A DNA stretch of 64,000 nt, from positions 1 through 64,000 of the forward strand of contig URGW01000009.1 in the NCBI GenBank assembly GCA_900547475.1, given 5' to 3'. The stretch is from an uncultured Clostridium sp. (GTDB lineage: Bacteria > Bacillota > Clostridia > Clostridiales > Clostridiaceae). The notes beneath the pieces are model-generated. The model worked only from the letters and a program-made list of their open reading frames with translations. It was not told the DNA's origin and searched no databases. Each line of letters starts with the position of its first letter. Positions within the stretch are counted from its first letter, which is position 1. Position numbers and translations under genes: made by a program. Positions 1-8,146 of the stretch are shown one piece after another.

Positions 1-77
1 TCCCGAGTGGCCAAAGGGGGCAGACTGTAAATCTGTTGCGATTCGCTTCGATGGTTCGAATCCGTCCTCCCCCACCA
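1..77 (+). tRNA. tRNA-Tyr (GTA anticodon), 5' end cut by window edge
   Basis: The anticodon arm CAGACTGTAAATCTG presents GTA, which reads tyrosine codons. The T arm GGTTCGAATCC and an encoded CCA at 75-77 are present. The long variable arm between the anticodon and T arms fits a class II tRNA such as Tyr. The 3' acceptor strand CTCCCCC implies that a GGGGGAG 5' strand lies just outside the window, so about seven bases are missing. Confidence 0.93.
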
Positions 78-109
78 AAGCATGGTTAATACCATGCTTT
101 TATTTTTTT
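77..109 (+). terminator. Rho-independent terminator of the tRNA-Tyr transcript
   Basis: AAAGCATGGT pairs with ACCATGCTTT over a four-base loop and is followed by a T-rich run. It starts directly at the tRNA 3' end. Confidence 0.9.
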
Positions 110-152
110 AATAATTTAAATTCCATATTAAAAATCATGTATATAATTACTA

Positions 153-181
153 TTGACATAGCATGAATATATTGTTAAAAT
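153..181 (+). promoter_or_regulatory. Sigma-A type promoter of metK
   Basis: TTGACA (153-158) and TAAAAT (176-181) are separated by 17 bases. The start would fall near 188, about 20 bases before the SAM riboswitch closing helix. Confidence 0.75.
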
Positions 182-208
182 ATTGCATGAATAAAACTTG
201 ATATTAGT

Positions 209-404
209 TCTTATCCAGAGAGGTGGAGGGAAAAAGGCCCTGTGAAACCCGGCAACCTATTAATAGGTTAAAGGTAAGAAGTAAGAGTTAATAGTTAAAA
301 GATAAGTTTTTAAACTTATGTTAAAGCTATTATCTATTACTTATTATTTATTAACTATTAGTGTGGTGCAAATTCCTGCATAAAGTTATTTTTGCAAGAT
401 AAGA
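209..404 (+). ncRNA. SAM-I (S-box) riboswitch with an expanded internal arm
   Basis: The hallmark S-box core is present: AGAGGTGGAGGG, then GGCCCTGTGAAACCCGGCAACC, then GGTGCAAATTCCTGC. The closing helix P1 pairs TCTTATC (209-215) with GATAAGA (398-404). It precedes metK, so SAM is expected to repress its own synthetase by premature termination at the hairpin at 424-452. Between the core blocks, roughly 265-362, sits an AT-rich insert that can fold on itself: TAATAGTTAA at 289-298 against TTAACTATTA at 351-360. This makes the element much longer than the usual 110-130 bases. Confidence 0.95.
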
Positions 405-423
405 AAGACCTTAGATAATTTCA

Positions 424-452
424 GTCTCTTCTATCTTGAAGAGGCTTTTTTT
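424..452 (+). terminator. Intrinsic terminator (expression platform) of the SAM riboswitch
   Basis: GTCTCTT pairs with AAGAGGC across an eight-base loop, followed by a run of eight T. It lies between the aptamer and metK, as expected for transcriptional attenuation. Confidence 0.85.
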
Positions 453-497
453 ATTGCTTAGAATTAATATCAAAAAATGAAAGGAGCTAAGCAAAAA

Positions 498-1673
498 ATG
501 AAAAGATTATTTACTTCAGAATCAGTGACAGAAGGGCATCCAGATAAAATATGTGATCAAATATCAGATGCAGTATTAGACAATATATTAGAAAAGGATC
601 CTATGGCAAGAGTTGCTTGTGAAACAGCAGTAACAACTGGTATGGTATTAGTAATGGGAGAAATATCAACATCTTGTTATGTAGATATTCCTAAATTAGT
701 TAGAAAAACAATAAGAGAAATAGGATATGATAGAGCAAAATACGGATTTGATTGTGATACATGTTCAGTTTTAACATCTATTGATGAACAATCAGGTGAT
801 ATTGCTATGGGGGTTGATGAAGCGTTAGAATCTAGAGTTGGTGAAAAGGATGATGTTGAAGCTGTTGGAGCTGGGGATCAAGGTATGATGTTTGGTTTTG
901 CTACTAATGAAACACCAGAATATATGCCATCACCAATAGCTATGGCACATAGATTATCTAGAAGATTAACAGAAGTAAGAAAAAATAAAACTTTATCTTA
1001 CTTAAGACCAGATGGAAAAACTCAAGTTACAGTAGAATATGATGATAATAGAGTTGTTAGAATTGATGCAATAGTAATTTCTACTCAACATGATGATCAT
1101 GTTAGTCAAGAACAAATAAGAGAAGATTTAATGGAACATGTTATAAAGGCTGTTATTCCAGATGAATTATTAGATGAATCAACTAAGTACTATATAAATC
1201 CAACAGGAAGATTTGTTGTTGGAGGTCCACAAGGTGATAGTGGATTAACTGGTAGAAAAATTATAGTTGATACTTATGGAGGATATGGAAGACACGGTGG
1301 TGGTGCATTCTCAGGAAAAGATCCAACAAAGGTTGATAGATCAGCAGCATATGCAGCAAGATGGGTTGCTAAGAATTTAGTTGCAGCAGGAGTTGCAGAT
1401 AAGTTAGAAATACAATTAGCTTATGCAATAGGTGTTGCAAAACCAGTTTCTATTGAGGTAGATACTTTTGGAACAGGTAAAATTTCAGATCAAGAAATAA
1501 CAAGTATTGTTGAAAAAGTATTTGATTTAAGACCTGGAGCAATAATAAGAGATCTTGAATTAAGAAGACCTTTATATAGACAAACAGCTGCTTATGGACA
1601 TTTTGGAAGAAATGATTTAAACCTTCCATGGGAAGAATTAAATAAAGTAGAAGAAATTAAAAAATATCTATAA
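498..1673 (+). CDS. metK: S-adenosylmethionine synthetase
   Basis: This enzyme makes S-adenosylmethionine from methionine and ATP in the cytoplasm. The 391-residue product opens MKRLFTSESVTEGHPDK, the conserved N-terminal ATP/metal-binding segment, and carries GAGDQGMMFGFA and the P-loop-like GGGAFSGKDPTKVDRSAAY. A longer frame begins at 477, but AAAGGAG at 479-485 lies inside that extension and gives correct spacing only to the ATG at 498; family members also start at this residue. The upstream SAM-I riboswitch makes it feedback-regulated. A strong terminator separates it from convergent nagA. Confidence 0.97.
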   Translation: MKRLFTSESVTEGHPDKICDQISDAVLDNILEKDPMARVACETAVTTGMVLVMGEISTSCYVDIPKLVRKTIREIGYDRAKYGFDCDTCSVLTSIDEQSGDIAMGVDEALESRVGEKDDVEAVGAGDQGMMFGFATNETPEYMPSPIAMAHRLSRRLTEVRKNKTLSYLRPDGKTQVTVEYDDNRVVRIDAIVISTQHDDHVSQEQIREDLMEHVIKAVIPDELLDESTKYYINPTGRFVVGGPQGDSGLTGRKIIVDTYGGYGRHGGGAFSGKDPTKVDRSAAYAARWVAKNLVAAGVADKLEIQLAYAIGVAKPVSIEVDTFGTGKISDQEITSIVEKVFDLRPGAIIRDLELRRPLYRQTAAYGHFGRNDLNLPWEELNKVEEIKKYL

Positions 1674-1679
1674 TATAAA

Positions 1680-1712
1680 GCGAGATACTAGGTGTATCTC
1701 GCTTAAATTTTT
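1680..1712. terminator. Bidirectional terminator between metK and nagA
   Basis: GCGAGATAC (1680-1688) pairs with GTATCTCGC (1694-1702). A T-run follows on the plus strand; the minus strand has only a weaker T-rich tail. The two genes converge on it. Confidence 0.85.
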
Positions 1713-2852
1713 TTATAAGTTATTATAAACTATTTTTCCACCAATTATAGTCATTTTAACATCTATATTTTCATCAAAAATAGTTAAATCAGCATCAAAT
1801 TTTTCTTTGATTTGACCCTTTCTATCATCAACTCTACAGTATTTAGCACCGTTATAAGAAGCCATTTTAATAATTTCATACAATGGATAATCTGTATTAT
1901 CATATATATTTTTAACAGCTTTATTTAATGTTAATATTGAACCAGCTAAGGCACCATTTTCTAATCTTGCAGCACCGCTCTTAACTATTACAGGTTGTCC
2001 GCCTAGAGCGTATGTACCGTCGGGCATTCCGCAAGCACACATTGCATCTGTTACAAGTAAAGTTTTATCAGTTCCTTTTTGTTTATATGCAACTCTTAAT
2101 GATGGATATGATATATGAATACCATCAGAGATAGTTTCAGTAGTTATATCTGAGTCAAAAGTTGCTCCAACTACACCAGGTTCCCTGTGGGTAAACCCAG
2201 TCATAGCATTAAATAGGTGAGTGGAATGACAGAAGCCGTGTTTTATACCATCGATAGCTTGTTCATAAGTTGCTTTAGTGTGTCCCATAGAGCAACGAAT
2301 TCCTTTAGATGATAAAATTGAAGCAAGTTCTTTAGCTCCTTCAACTTCAGGTGCCATAGTAATTGAAACTACTGCATCCATGGCATTACCAGTCATTAAT
2401 TCAAAGTTTTCATATGAAGGTGCTATTAAGTAGTTTGGATTTTGTGCACCTATTGCACTAGGACTGATGAAAGGACCTTCTAAGTGAGCACCTAAAACAA
2501 TAGCACCATCGGTTCCCTCTATTTTTGCTTTTTTTATAGAAATCATAGATTTCAATATGTCACCAGCAGACATAGTCATTGTTGTTGGAGTAAATGATGT
2601 TGTACCATATTTGCAAATAGTTTTTGATATTTCATTAATTGCCTCAAAAGTTCCATCCATTGTATCATAGCCACCAGCACCGTGAATATGAACGTCAACA
2701 AATCCAGGTGAAACATATAAACCTTTACAATCTATAGTGTTTTGATCAGTGATTTCAGATGGATTAATTTCTTTTATTATACCGTTTTCAATTAATAGTG
2801 AGCCTTTTTCAATTCTATCTAAAAAGACTATATTACAATTTTTTAATAACAT
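1713..2852 (-). CDS. nagA: N-acetylglucosamine-6-phosphate deacetylase
   Basis: This amidohydrolase removes acetate from N-acetylglucosamine-6-phosphate, the first committed step in using amino sugars or recycling wall sugar. The 379-residue protein shows the metal-site motif VDVHIHGAGGYDTMDG near residues 53-68, then HLEGPFISP, MGHTKAT, STHLFNAMTGFTHREPG and LVTDAMCACGMPDG. These are typical of NagA in order and spacing. The minus-strand ribosome binding site GGAGGG lies eight bases before the ATG. It stands alone, without nagB or a GntR regulator beside it, so its control is not visible here. Confidence 0.95.
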   Translation of the reverse strand: MLLKNCNIVFLDRIEKGSLLIENGIIKEINPSEITDQNTIDCKGLYVSPGFVDVHIHGAGGYDTMDGTFEAINEISKTICKYGTTSFTPTTMTMSAGDILKSMISIKKAKIEGTDGAIVLGAHLEGPFISPSAIGAQNPNYLIAPSYENFELMTGNAMDAVVSITMAPEVEGAKELASILSSKGIRCSMGHTKATYEQAIDGIKHGFCHSTHLFNAMTGFTHREPGVVGATFDSDITTETISDGIHISYPSLRVAYKQKGTDKTLLVTDAMCACGMPDGTYALGGQPVIVKSGAARLENGALAGSILTLNKAVKNIYDNTDYPLYEIIKMASYNGAKYCRVDDRKGQIKEKFDADLTIFDENIDVKMTIIGGKIVYNNL

Positions 2853-3019
2853 TTAAAATCCCTCCAGTTTGATGTTTAATTATTTAATAGTAATTAATAA
2901 GTAAAATATAAGTGTGTAATTTAAATATAAATGTATAACTTAAATTAAACAATGGAAAATTTACTTATGATATAATTATATAATATTAATAAGTAAAATA
3001 AAATGTTTGGAGCGATAAT

Positions 3020-5251
3020 ATGGAAATATTAGAGGGCTTAGTAGAAGCAATAATATTTAAGAGTGAAGATAGTGGATATATAGTAGCGAAGATAACGGTA
3101 AATAAGGAAGTAGTAACAATTGTAGGAATAATGCCATTAATAAAGGAAGGACAACAAATAGAAATAAGGGGAAATTGGATAAATCATAAACAGTTTGGTA
3201 GACAATTTAGTGTAGAAGAATATAAAGAAGTTCTTCCAACTTCAGCAAAGGAGATTGAAAAATATTTAAGTACTGGAATAATTCATGGGATAGGTCCTGT
3301 TACTGCTAAAAAGATAGTTAAGGCATTTGGAGTAGAAACATTAGATATACTGGATAATAATATTGAACGATTAAAAGAAGTTGAAGGAATTGGTGAAAAG
3401 AAATTTAACATAATATATGAGTCTTACCTTGAAAGTAAAGAGTTAAAAGATATTATAATGTTTTTTCAAAAACATGGAGTTACAATAAATCAATGTTTAA
3501 AAATTTATAAAAAGTTTGGTCCAGATTCTATAGATATAGTTTCAAAAAATCCATATATATTAAATGATGAAATATCAGGTATTGGTTTCTTAACATCTGA
3601 TAGAATTGCAAAAAGCTTAGGAATTGAACCACAATCAGATTTTAGAATTCAAAGTGGGATAAGATACGTTTTAAATAATTTTTCAGGCCTTGGAAATACA
3701 TATATGCCTAAAGATAAATTAATTGTAGAATGTCAAAAGGTTTTAATAGTTGATAAAGAGTTAATAGAAGCTAATATATACAATAGTGTTTTGGAAGGAA
3801 AAATAAAAGTAGAAAAAATTAATGATATTGAAGCAGTATATTCATTACCATATTATTTTTGTGAATTAGGTGTTACAAATAAGATTATTACTTTAAGTAT
3901 AGAGAATTTTCAAACTATAAATTCAGATATTTCTTTTGAAATATCAAGTTTTGAAAGTAAAAATAATATTAACTTCGCTGACTCTCAGAAAGATGCTATA
4001 ATTGGAGCTTTTGAAAATGGAATCGAAATAATAACTGGAGGACCTGGAACTGGGAAAACAACCATAATTAAGTGTATAATAGAAATATATGAAAATAATG
4101 GAATGAAGGTTCTTTTAGCAGCACCAACAGGAAGAGCAGCTAAAAGAATGACAGAATCAACAGGGCGTGAAGCAAAGACAATACATAGGTTACTAGAGAT
4201 GGGGGTAAGTGATGATGAAAATTCATTCTTTGGAAAAGGTGAAGGTGAACCATTAGAGGGTGATGTAATAATAATTGATGAAGCATCTATGATTGATATA
4301 ATGCTTATGAACAGTCTATTAAAGGCTATTAAATTAGGAACAAGAGTTATTATAGTTGGAGATGTAGATCAATTGCCATCGGTAGGACCTGGAAATGTGT
4401 TAAGGGATTTAATAAATAGTGATTTTATTAAAGTAGTAAGATTAAATGAAATTTTTAGGCAAGGAAAAGAGAGTATGATAATCTTAAATGCTCATAGAAT
4501 AAACAATGGAGAGTTGCCATACTTAAATAAAAAAGGTGGAGATTTCTTTTTTGATAATAGAGAAGATAATGAAAGTATTTTAGCTACTATGTTAGATTTA
4601 GTGAATAGAAGATTACCGATGTTTAATTCAAAATGGAACAAGGTTAAAGATATTCAGGTATTATCACCTACTAGAAAGGGAATCTTAGGAGTAGAAAATT
4701 TAAATAATGAAATTCAAGCTATTTTAAATCCACCAGATAAATATAAAAAAGAAAAGAAGGTTAAAGATTTTATTTTTAGAGTTGGTGATAAAGTAATGCA
4801 GACTAAAAATAATTATTCTTTAAAGTGGAATAGGATAGGTGGATATGGTGATAATGAAGGTGTGGGTGTCTTTAATGGAGATATGGGATTTATAGAAACT
4901 ATTGATGAAGAAAGTAGAACAGTAACCGTTGTATTTGATGATGAAAGAAGAATTGTTTATGACAATGTATATATAGAAGAATTAGAGCTAGCATATGCTA
5001 TAACTATACATAAAAGTCAAGGAAGTGAGTTTAAGGTAGTAATTACACCTGCTTTTATGGGATCAGCGTTCTTGATGAATAGAAATATATTATATACAGG
5101 AATAACTAGAGCCAAGGAACTTGTAGTAGTTGTTGGAAATCAAAAAGCACTAAAATATATGGTTGATAATACAAATAGTATGGAGAGATATTCATCGTTG
5201 AAAGAGAGAATTTTAGATATTGTATCTGATGATAAAATAAGTGAAGAATAG
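3020..5251 (+). CDS. recD2: RecD2-type ATP-dependent 5'-3' DNA helicase
   Basis: RecD2 is the RecD-like helicase of bacteria that use AddAB instead of RecBCD; it acts in repair and fork maintenance. The 743-residue protein has an N-terminal OB-like region, tandem helix-hairpin-helix segments (for example IHGIGPVTAKKI and VEGIGEKKF), Walker A GGPGTGKTT at residues 340-348, Walker B IIIDEAS, motif III GDVDQLPSVGPG, and the C-terminal motifs AITIHKSQGSEF and LYTGITRA of superfamily 1. The ATG has a modest GGAG upstream. It heads a run into the comF-like genes, 18 bases before the next start. Confidence 0.95.
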   Translation: MEILEGLVEAIIFKSEDSGYIVAKITVNKEVVTIVGIMPLIKEGQQIEIRGNWINHKQFGRQFSVEEYKEVLPTSAKEIEKYLSTGIIHGIGPVTAKKIVKAFGVETLDILDNNIERLKEVEGIGEKKFNIIYESYLESKELKDIIMFFQKHGVTINQCLKIYKKFGPDSIDIVSKNPYILNDEISGIGFLTSDRIAKSLGIEPQSDFRIQSGIRYVLNNFSGLGNTYMPKDKLIVECQKVLIVDKELIEANIYNSVLEGKIKVEKINDIEAVYSLPYYFCELGVTNKIITLSIENFQTINSDISFEISSFESKNNINFADSQKDAIIGAFENGIEIITGGPGTGKTTIIKCIIEIYENNGMKVLLAAPTGRAAKRMTESTGREAKTIHRLLEMGVSDDENSFFGKGEGEPLEGDVIIIDEASMIDIMLMNSLLKAIKLGTRVIIVGDVDQLPSVGPGNVLRDLINSDFIKVVRLNEIFRQGKESMIILNAHRINNGELPYLNKKGGDFFFDNREDNESILATMLDLVNRRLPMFNSKWNKVKDIQVLSPTRKGILGVENLNNEIQAILNPPDKYKKEKKVKDFIFRVGDKVMQTKNNYSLKWNRIGGYGDNEGVGVFNGDMGFIETIDEESRTVTVVFDDERRIVYDNVYIEELELAYAITIHKSQGSEFKVVITPAFMGSAFLMNRNILYTGITRAKELVVVVGNQKALKYMVDNTNSMERYSSLKERILDIVSDDKISEE

Positions 5252-5269
5252 ATAAATGGAGTCGATACT

Positions 5270-6247
5270 ATGAATTATAAGGAATTGAATAATACTTTTA
5301 AGAAATTGAGTAAGTGGTATGGAAAAAAGATTAAAGTATTAAATCTAAAGACAAGACCTTTCAATTCTATAGAAATTTTTTCTAATATAATAAATAAAGT
5401 TTTAAATGAAAATAAAAATATTCTATATGTATTTTGTAGCGAAGAGAAAGAGCATATAAAAGTAAGGATTAATGAAATATATGAATTTTTAGATAATACT
5501 ATAAGTAAGAAGCAATTAGACAACAACATACACTTTGCGAATATAGGAGATATAGAAGATATAGACGAATCTTATGATTTAGTTATAGTTGATGATATAA
5601 GTTTATTTTCAAAAATAAGCAATGAATATGTTAGAGAGTCTATAGAAAATATTTATTGGAAAAGTAACAAGATTATAATTTATTCAAGTGAATATATTTT
5701 TCCCATAGGTGAGAAAATTGAACTACCTTATATATTATCAGATGAGCCTATGGTAGAACCAAGATTAATGAGTACTAGAATACGTTTGGAAGAAAATATA
5801 CCTTTATCTTTATTTGAATATTTTAAATGGTTTAAGGAAAGTAAAAGAATAGTATTAGTAGTTGTACCATCTGAAGAAAAGCTAAATAAGGTTTATAATC
5901 ATTACTATAAGGTATTAAGAGAGTTAGATATTAGAGTGGTTAGGTATACTAAAAATCAAGATTTTAATTTTATAAAAGAAATTATAGATGGATATAGTGA
6001 TTCATTATTTATAGTTACAAATAATTGTGGTCAATATATGAATAATATTTTAAATTTAAATATAATAATATTATTTGCTGATGATATATATTATTCATCT
6101 AAAAGGATAGTTTATATGTGTGCTTCACTTGATAATAGTAGGGAAGTTCAATCAGAACTAATAATGGTTTCACGGGAGGTTTCTCAGGATATGGATTATG
6201 CAAAAAATATTACTAGGGAATTTAATAAGAGGTTATGGGAAAAATAA
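5270..6247 (+). CDS. Degenerate ComFA-like helicase-fold protein
   Basis: The 325-residue product lies between recD2 and comFC, where competent Firmicutes carry the ComFA DNA-uptake ATPase, and its length and layout recall a reduced ComFA. A DEAD-box-like strand reads LVIVDDIS at residues 104-111. A second RecA-like half follows, with RLEENIPLSLFEYFKWF and a C-terminal NITREFNKRLWEK resembling the ComFA end. The nucleotide-binding loop is missing: no GxxxxGK(S/T) occurs anywhere, and the segment at residues 22-38 (KVLNLKTRPFNSIEIF) replaces it. The four-cysteine zinc site of ComFA is also absent. It overlaps comFC by 13 bases. The ComFA relationship is my inference from context and weak motifs. 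Confidence 0.6.
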   Translation: MNYKELNNTFKKLSKWYGKKIKVLNLKTRPFNSIEIFSNIINKVLNENKNILYVFCSEEKEHIKVRINEIYEFLDNTISKKQLDNNIHFANIGDIEDIDESYDLVIVDDISLFSKISNEYVRESIENIYWKSNKIIIYSSEYIFPIGEKIELPYILSDEPMVEPRLMSTRIRLEENIPLSLFEYFKWFKESKRIVLVVVPSEEKLNKVYNHYYKVLRELDIRVVRYTKNQDFNFIKEIIDGYSDSLFIVTNNCGQYMNNILNLNIIILFADDIYYSSKRIVYMCASLDNSREVQSELIMVSREVSQDMDYAKNITREFNKRLWEK

Positions 6248-6921
6248 TATTTAAAAATATTGATAAAATTTTACACTTAAATTTATTTAACAAAATTATG
6301 TTAAAAATATATAATGAAATTTTAGATATAGTTTATCCAATGGAAGACAAATGCATAATTTGCAAAACTGATGGATTTATGGGATTATGCCCATATTGCA
6401 AAAGTAGAATTAATAGGGCTACCATTGAAAATGGTAGTTTATCATATGGGTTTTATGGTGGAATTGTAAAAAGTTTAATTTTAAAGTTTAAATATGAGAG
6501 TGATTTTACTGCAGGGTACTTATTGTCAAGGTTGTTGGTAGAGATGATAGAAGAGAAGGAAATTTATGCAGATGTTATTTGTTATGTACCCATGACAAAA
6601 AAAGCTGAGAAAAAAAGAGGTTTTAATCAATGTGAAGTAATTGCAAGACATATAGGATATCATATCAATATACCAGTAAGTAATTGTATTAAAAAGATAA
6701 AAAATACTAAAGAGCAAAAAACATTGACAAAAGAAGAAAGAGTTAAAAATCTAATGGGAGCCTTTAAAGTTAGTAGGATTGAGGATATAAAAAATAAAAA
6801 TGTTATATTAATTGATGATGTTATGACTACTGGAGCTACTATTAATGAATGTAAAGATGTATTAAAAAAATCAGGAGCAAATAAAATTACAGTATTGACA
6901 ATTGCTAAAAGCAATATATAA
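6235..6921 (+). CDS. comFC: ComFC-family phosphoribosyltransferase-like protein
   Basis: ComFC proteins carry an N-terminal zinc finger and a phosphoribosyltransferase fold and are needed for DNA uptake in naturally competent species. Here CIIC and CPYC form the zinc finger near residues 40-56, a conserved KFKYESDF segment follows, then VPMTKKAEKKRGFNQ and the PRPP-binding loop VILIDDVMTTGAT. The length of 228 residues is close to the family norm. The ATG used overlaps the upstream gene by 13 bases with GAGG just before it; an internal ATG at 6298 is an alternative start. Competence in this organism is not established. Confidence 0.88.
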   Translation: MGKIIFKNIDKILHLNLFNKIMLKIYNEILDIVYPMEDKCIICKTDGFMGLCPYCKSRINRATIENGSLSYGFYGGIVKSLILKFKYESDFTAGYLLSRLLVEMIEEKEIYADVICYVPMTKKAEKKRGFNQCEVIARHIGYHINIPVSNCIKKIKNTKEQKTLTKEERVKNLMGAFKVSRIEDIKNKNVILIDDVMTTGATINECKDVLKKSGANKITVLTIAKSNI

Positions 6922-6929
6922 TAGTAATG

Positions 6930-7136
6930 TAAAGTTAGGTCTGTGGATGAAAGTCGATGCCAGTCGCAGGCGAAACGATCCACGTAAGTTAAACAAAGTT
7001 TTAATGAGCATGGTGCGGTATAGAAGTAAGTCCTGCCAGTAGAAATATTGAGAGGGTTAGTAGTGAGAGGGTAATTCCGGGTAGCAAAAGCTCCAGCAGG
7101 CGAGTGTGGGGTCAAAATCCAGGTCAGCTAACTTTA
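6930..7136 (+). ncRNA. raiA-type structured RNA
   Basis: This GC-rich island of about 207 bases lies between comFC and hpf (raiA) in otherwise AT-rich sequence. Its ends pair as TAAAGTTAG (6930-6938) with CTAACTTTA (7128-7136), and a strong terminator follows directly. Position, length and terminal helix match the raiA RNA motif described upstream of raiA/hpf genes in Clostridia and other groups. No sizeable reading frame on this strand explains the conserved-looking sequence. I could not run a covariance search, so the family call rests on context and overall look. Confidence 0.78.
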
Positions 7137-7137
7137 T

Positions 7138-7173
7138 AAAAAAACATCAATTCGTATGAATTGATGTTTTTTT
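7138..7173 (+). terminator. Terminator of the raiA RNA / comFC transcript
   Basis: A perfect 16-base stem with a four-base GTAT loop has A-rich and T-rich flanks (seven A before, seven T after). It separates the RNA from hpf. Confidence 0.92.
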
Positions 7174-7358
7174 ATTTTTAATACTGAGATAAATGAAGAT
7201 ATTTAGAGTTATGTAGAGTAAATAAGTTTAAATTTTCTGTAAATTCAGAAAAAAGGCTTTGAGGAATATTATTTAAAATGGTAAAATATATATATAAAAT
7301 AAATATACATTCAAATCTTAAATAGTATGATTATAACTTAAAGAGAGGGGCTGACCTT

Positions 7359-7886
7359 ATGAGAGTAACAGTAATAGGAAAGAACATTGATGTGACACCT
7401 GCATTAAGAGAGATAGTAGAAAAAAAGATTTCAAAATTAGACAAATATTTCAAACCTAACGTAGAGGCAAGAGCCACATTAACTGTTCAAAAGAATAGCC
7501 AAATTTTTGAGGTAACAATACCATTTAATGGTGTAATTTTAAGATGTGAGGAATCAACAGATGATATGTACAAGTCTATTGATTTAGTACAAGCAAAATT
7601 AGAGAGACAAATTAGAAAACAAAGAACTAAGTTACAAAGAAGAAGCAATGAATCTTTAAGATTTAGTAACTTTGATGAAGTTGCATTAGAAGAGGATGAT
7701 CAAGGAGAAATCGTAAAAGTTAAAAAATTTAATATAAAACCAATGAGTACAGAGGAAGCTATATTACAAATGGAACTTGTTGAACATAATTTCTTTGTAT
7801 TTAAGGATTCTGACACAGATAATGTTAATGTTATATACAAGAGAAAAGATGGAAACTATGGGCTTTTAGAACCAGATTATATTTAA
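7359..7886 (+). CDS. hpf: Ribosome hibernation promoting factor, long form
   Basis: HPF binds the 30S decoding region in stationary phase and, in the long form, dimerises ribosomes into 100S particles. The 175-residue protein starts MRVTVIGKNIDVTPALRE, the S30AE domain. After a linker, the C-terminal dimerisation domain carries FNIKPMSTEEAILQMELV and KRKDGNYGLLEP near residues 125-175. GAGAGGGG lies ahead of the ATG. It follows the raiA RNA, a classic pairing, and has its own terminator. Confidence 0.96.
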   Translation: MRVTVIGKNIDVTPALREIVEKKISKLDKYFKPNVEARATLTVQKNSQIFEVTIPFNGVILRCEESTDDMYKSIDLVQAKLERQIRKQRTKLQRRSNESLRFSNFDEVALEEDDQGEIVKVKKFNIKPMSTEEAILQMELVEHNFFVFKDSDTDNVNVIYKRKDGNYGLLEPDYI

Positions 7887-7897
7887 TGGGTATAATT

Positions 7898-7930
7898 AGG
7901 GAGTTGTTATTAACAGCTCTCTTTATTTTT
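7898..7930 (+). terminator. Terminator of hpf
   Basis: AGGGAGTTGTT and AACAGCTCTCT form a stem with G-U pairs, followed by TTATTTTTT. Confidence 0.75.
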
Positions 7931-8007
7931 TATAAATTTTAATTAATATATTGTTATACTTAATAGAGGGACATTTTTAATTTAATATTAAGTATATACG
8001 TTTTTTG

Positions 8008-8037
8008 TTGAATTATAAACAGTATAAATGGTATAAT
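8008..8037 (+). promoter_or_regulatory. Putative promoter of secA
   Basis: TTGAAT (8008-8013) and TATAAT (8032-8037) are 18 bases apart. They lie about 110 bases upstream of the secA start, after the hpf terminator. Confidence 0.5.
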
Positions 8038-8146
8038 TTATTAAGTGAAATTATTAAAAGGGTAACTTATATAAAATAGATAAAATGATACTTAATCTTA
8101 TATCCATGGATTATTAATGGATATTGATCTTGAAAGGAAATATATT

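Noticed and set aside
6660..7115. 151-codon minus-strand frame across comFC and the raiA RNA
   Set aside because: It is antisense to comFC and to the structured RNA, with no ribosome binding site and no recognisable protein.
6930..7136. RNase P RNA
   Set aside because: The universal RNase P blocks are absent; only a partial GAAAGTC-like match occurs. Context favours raiA RNA.
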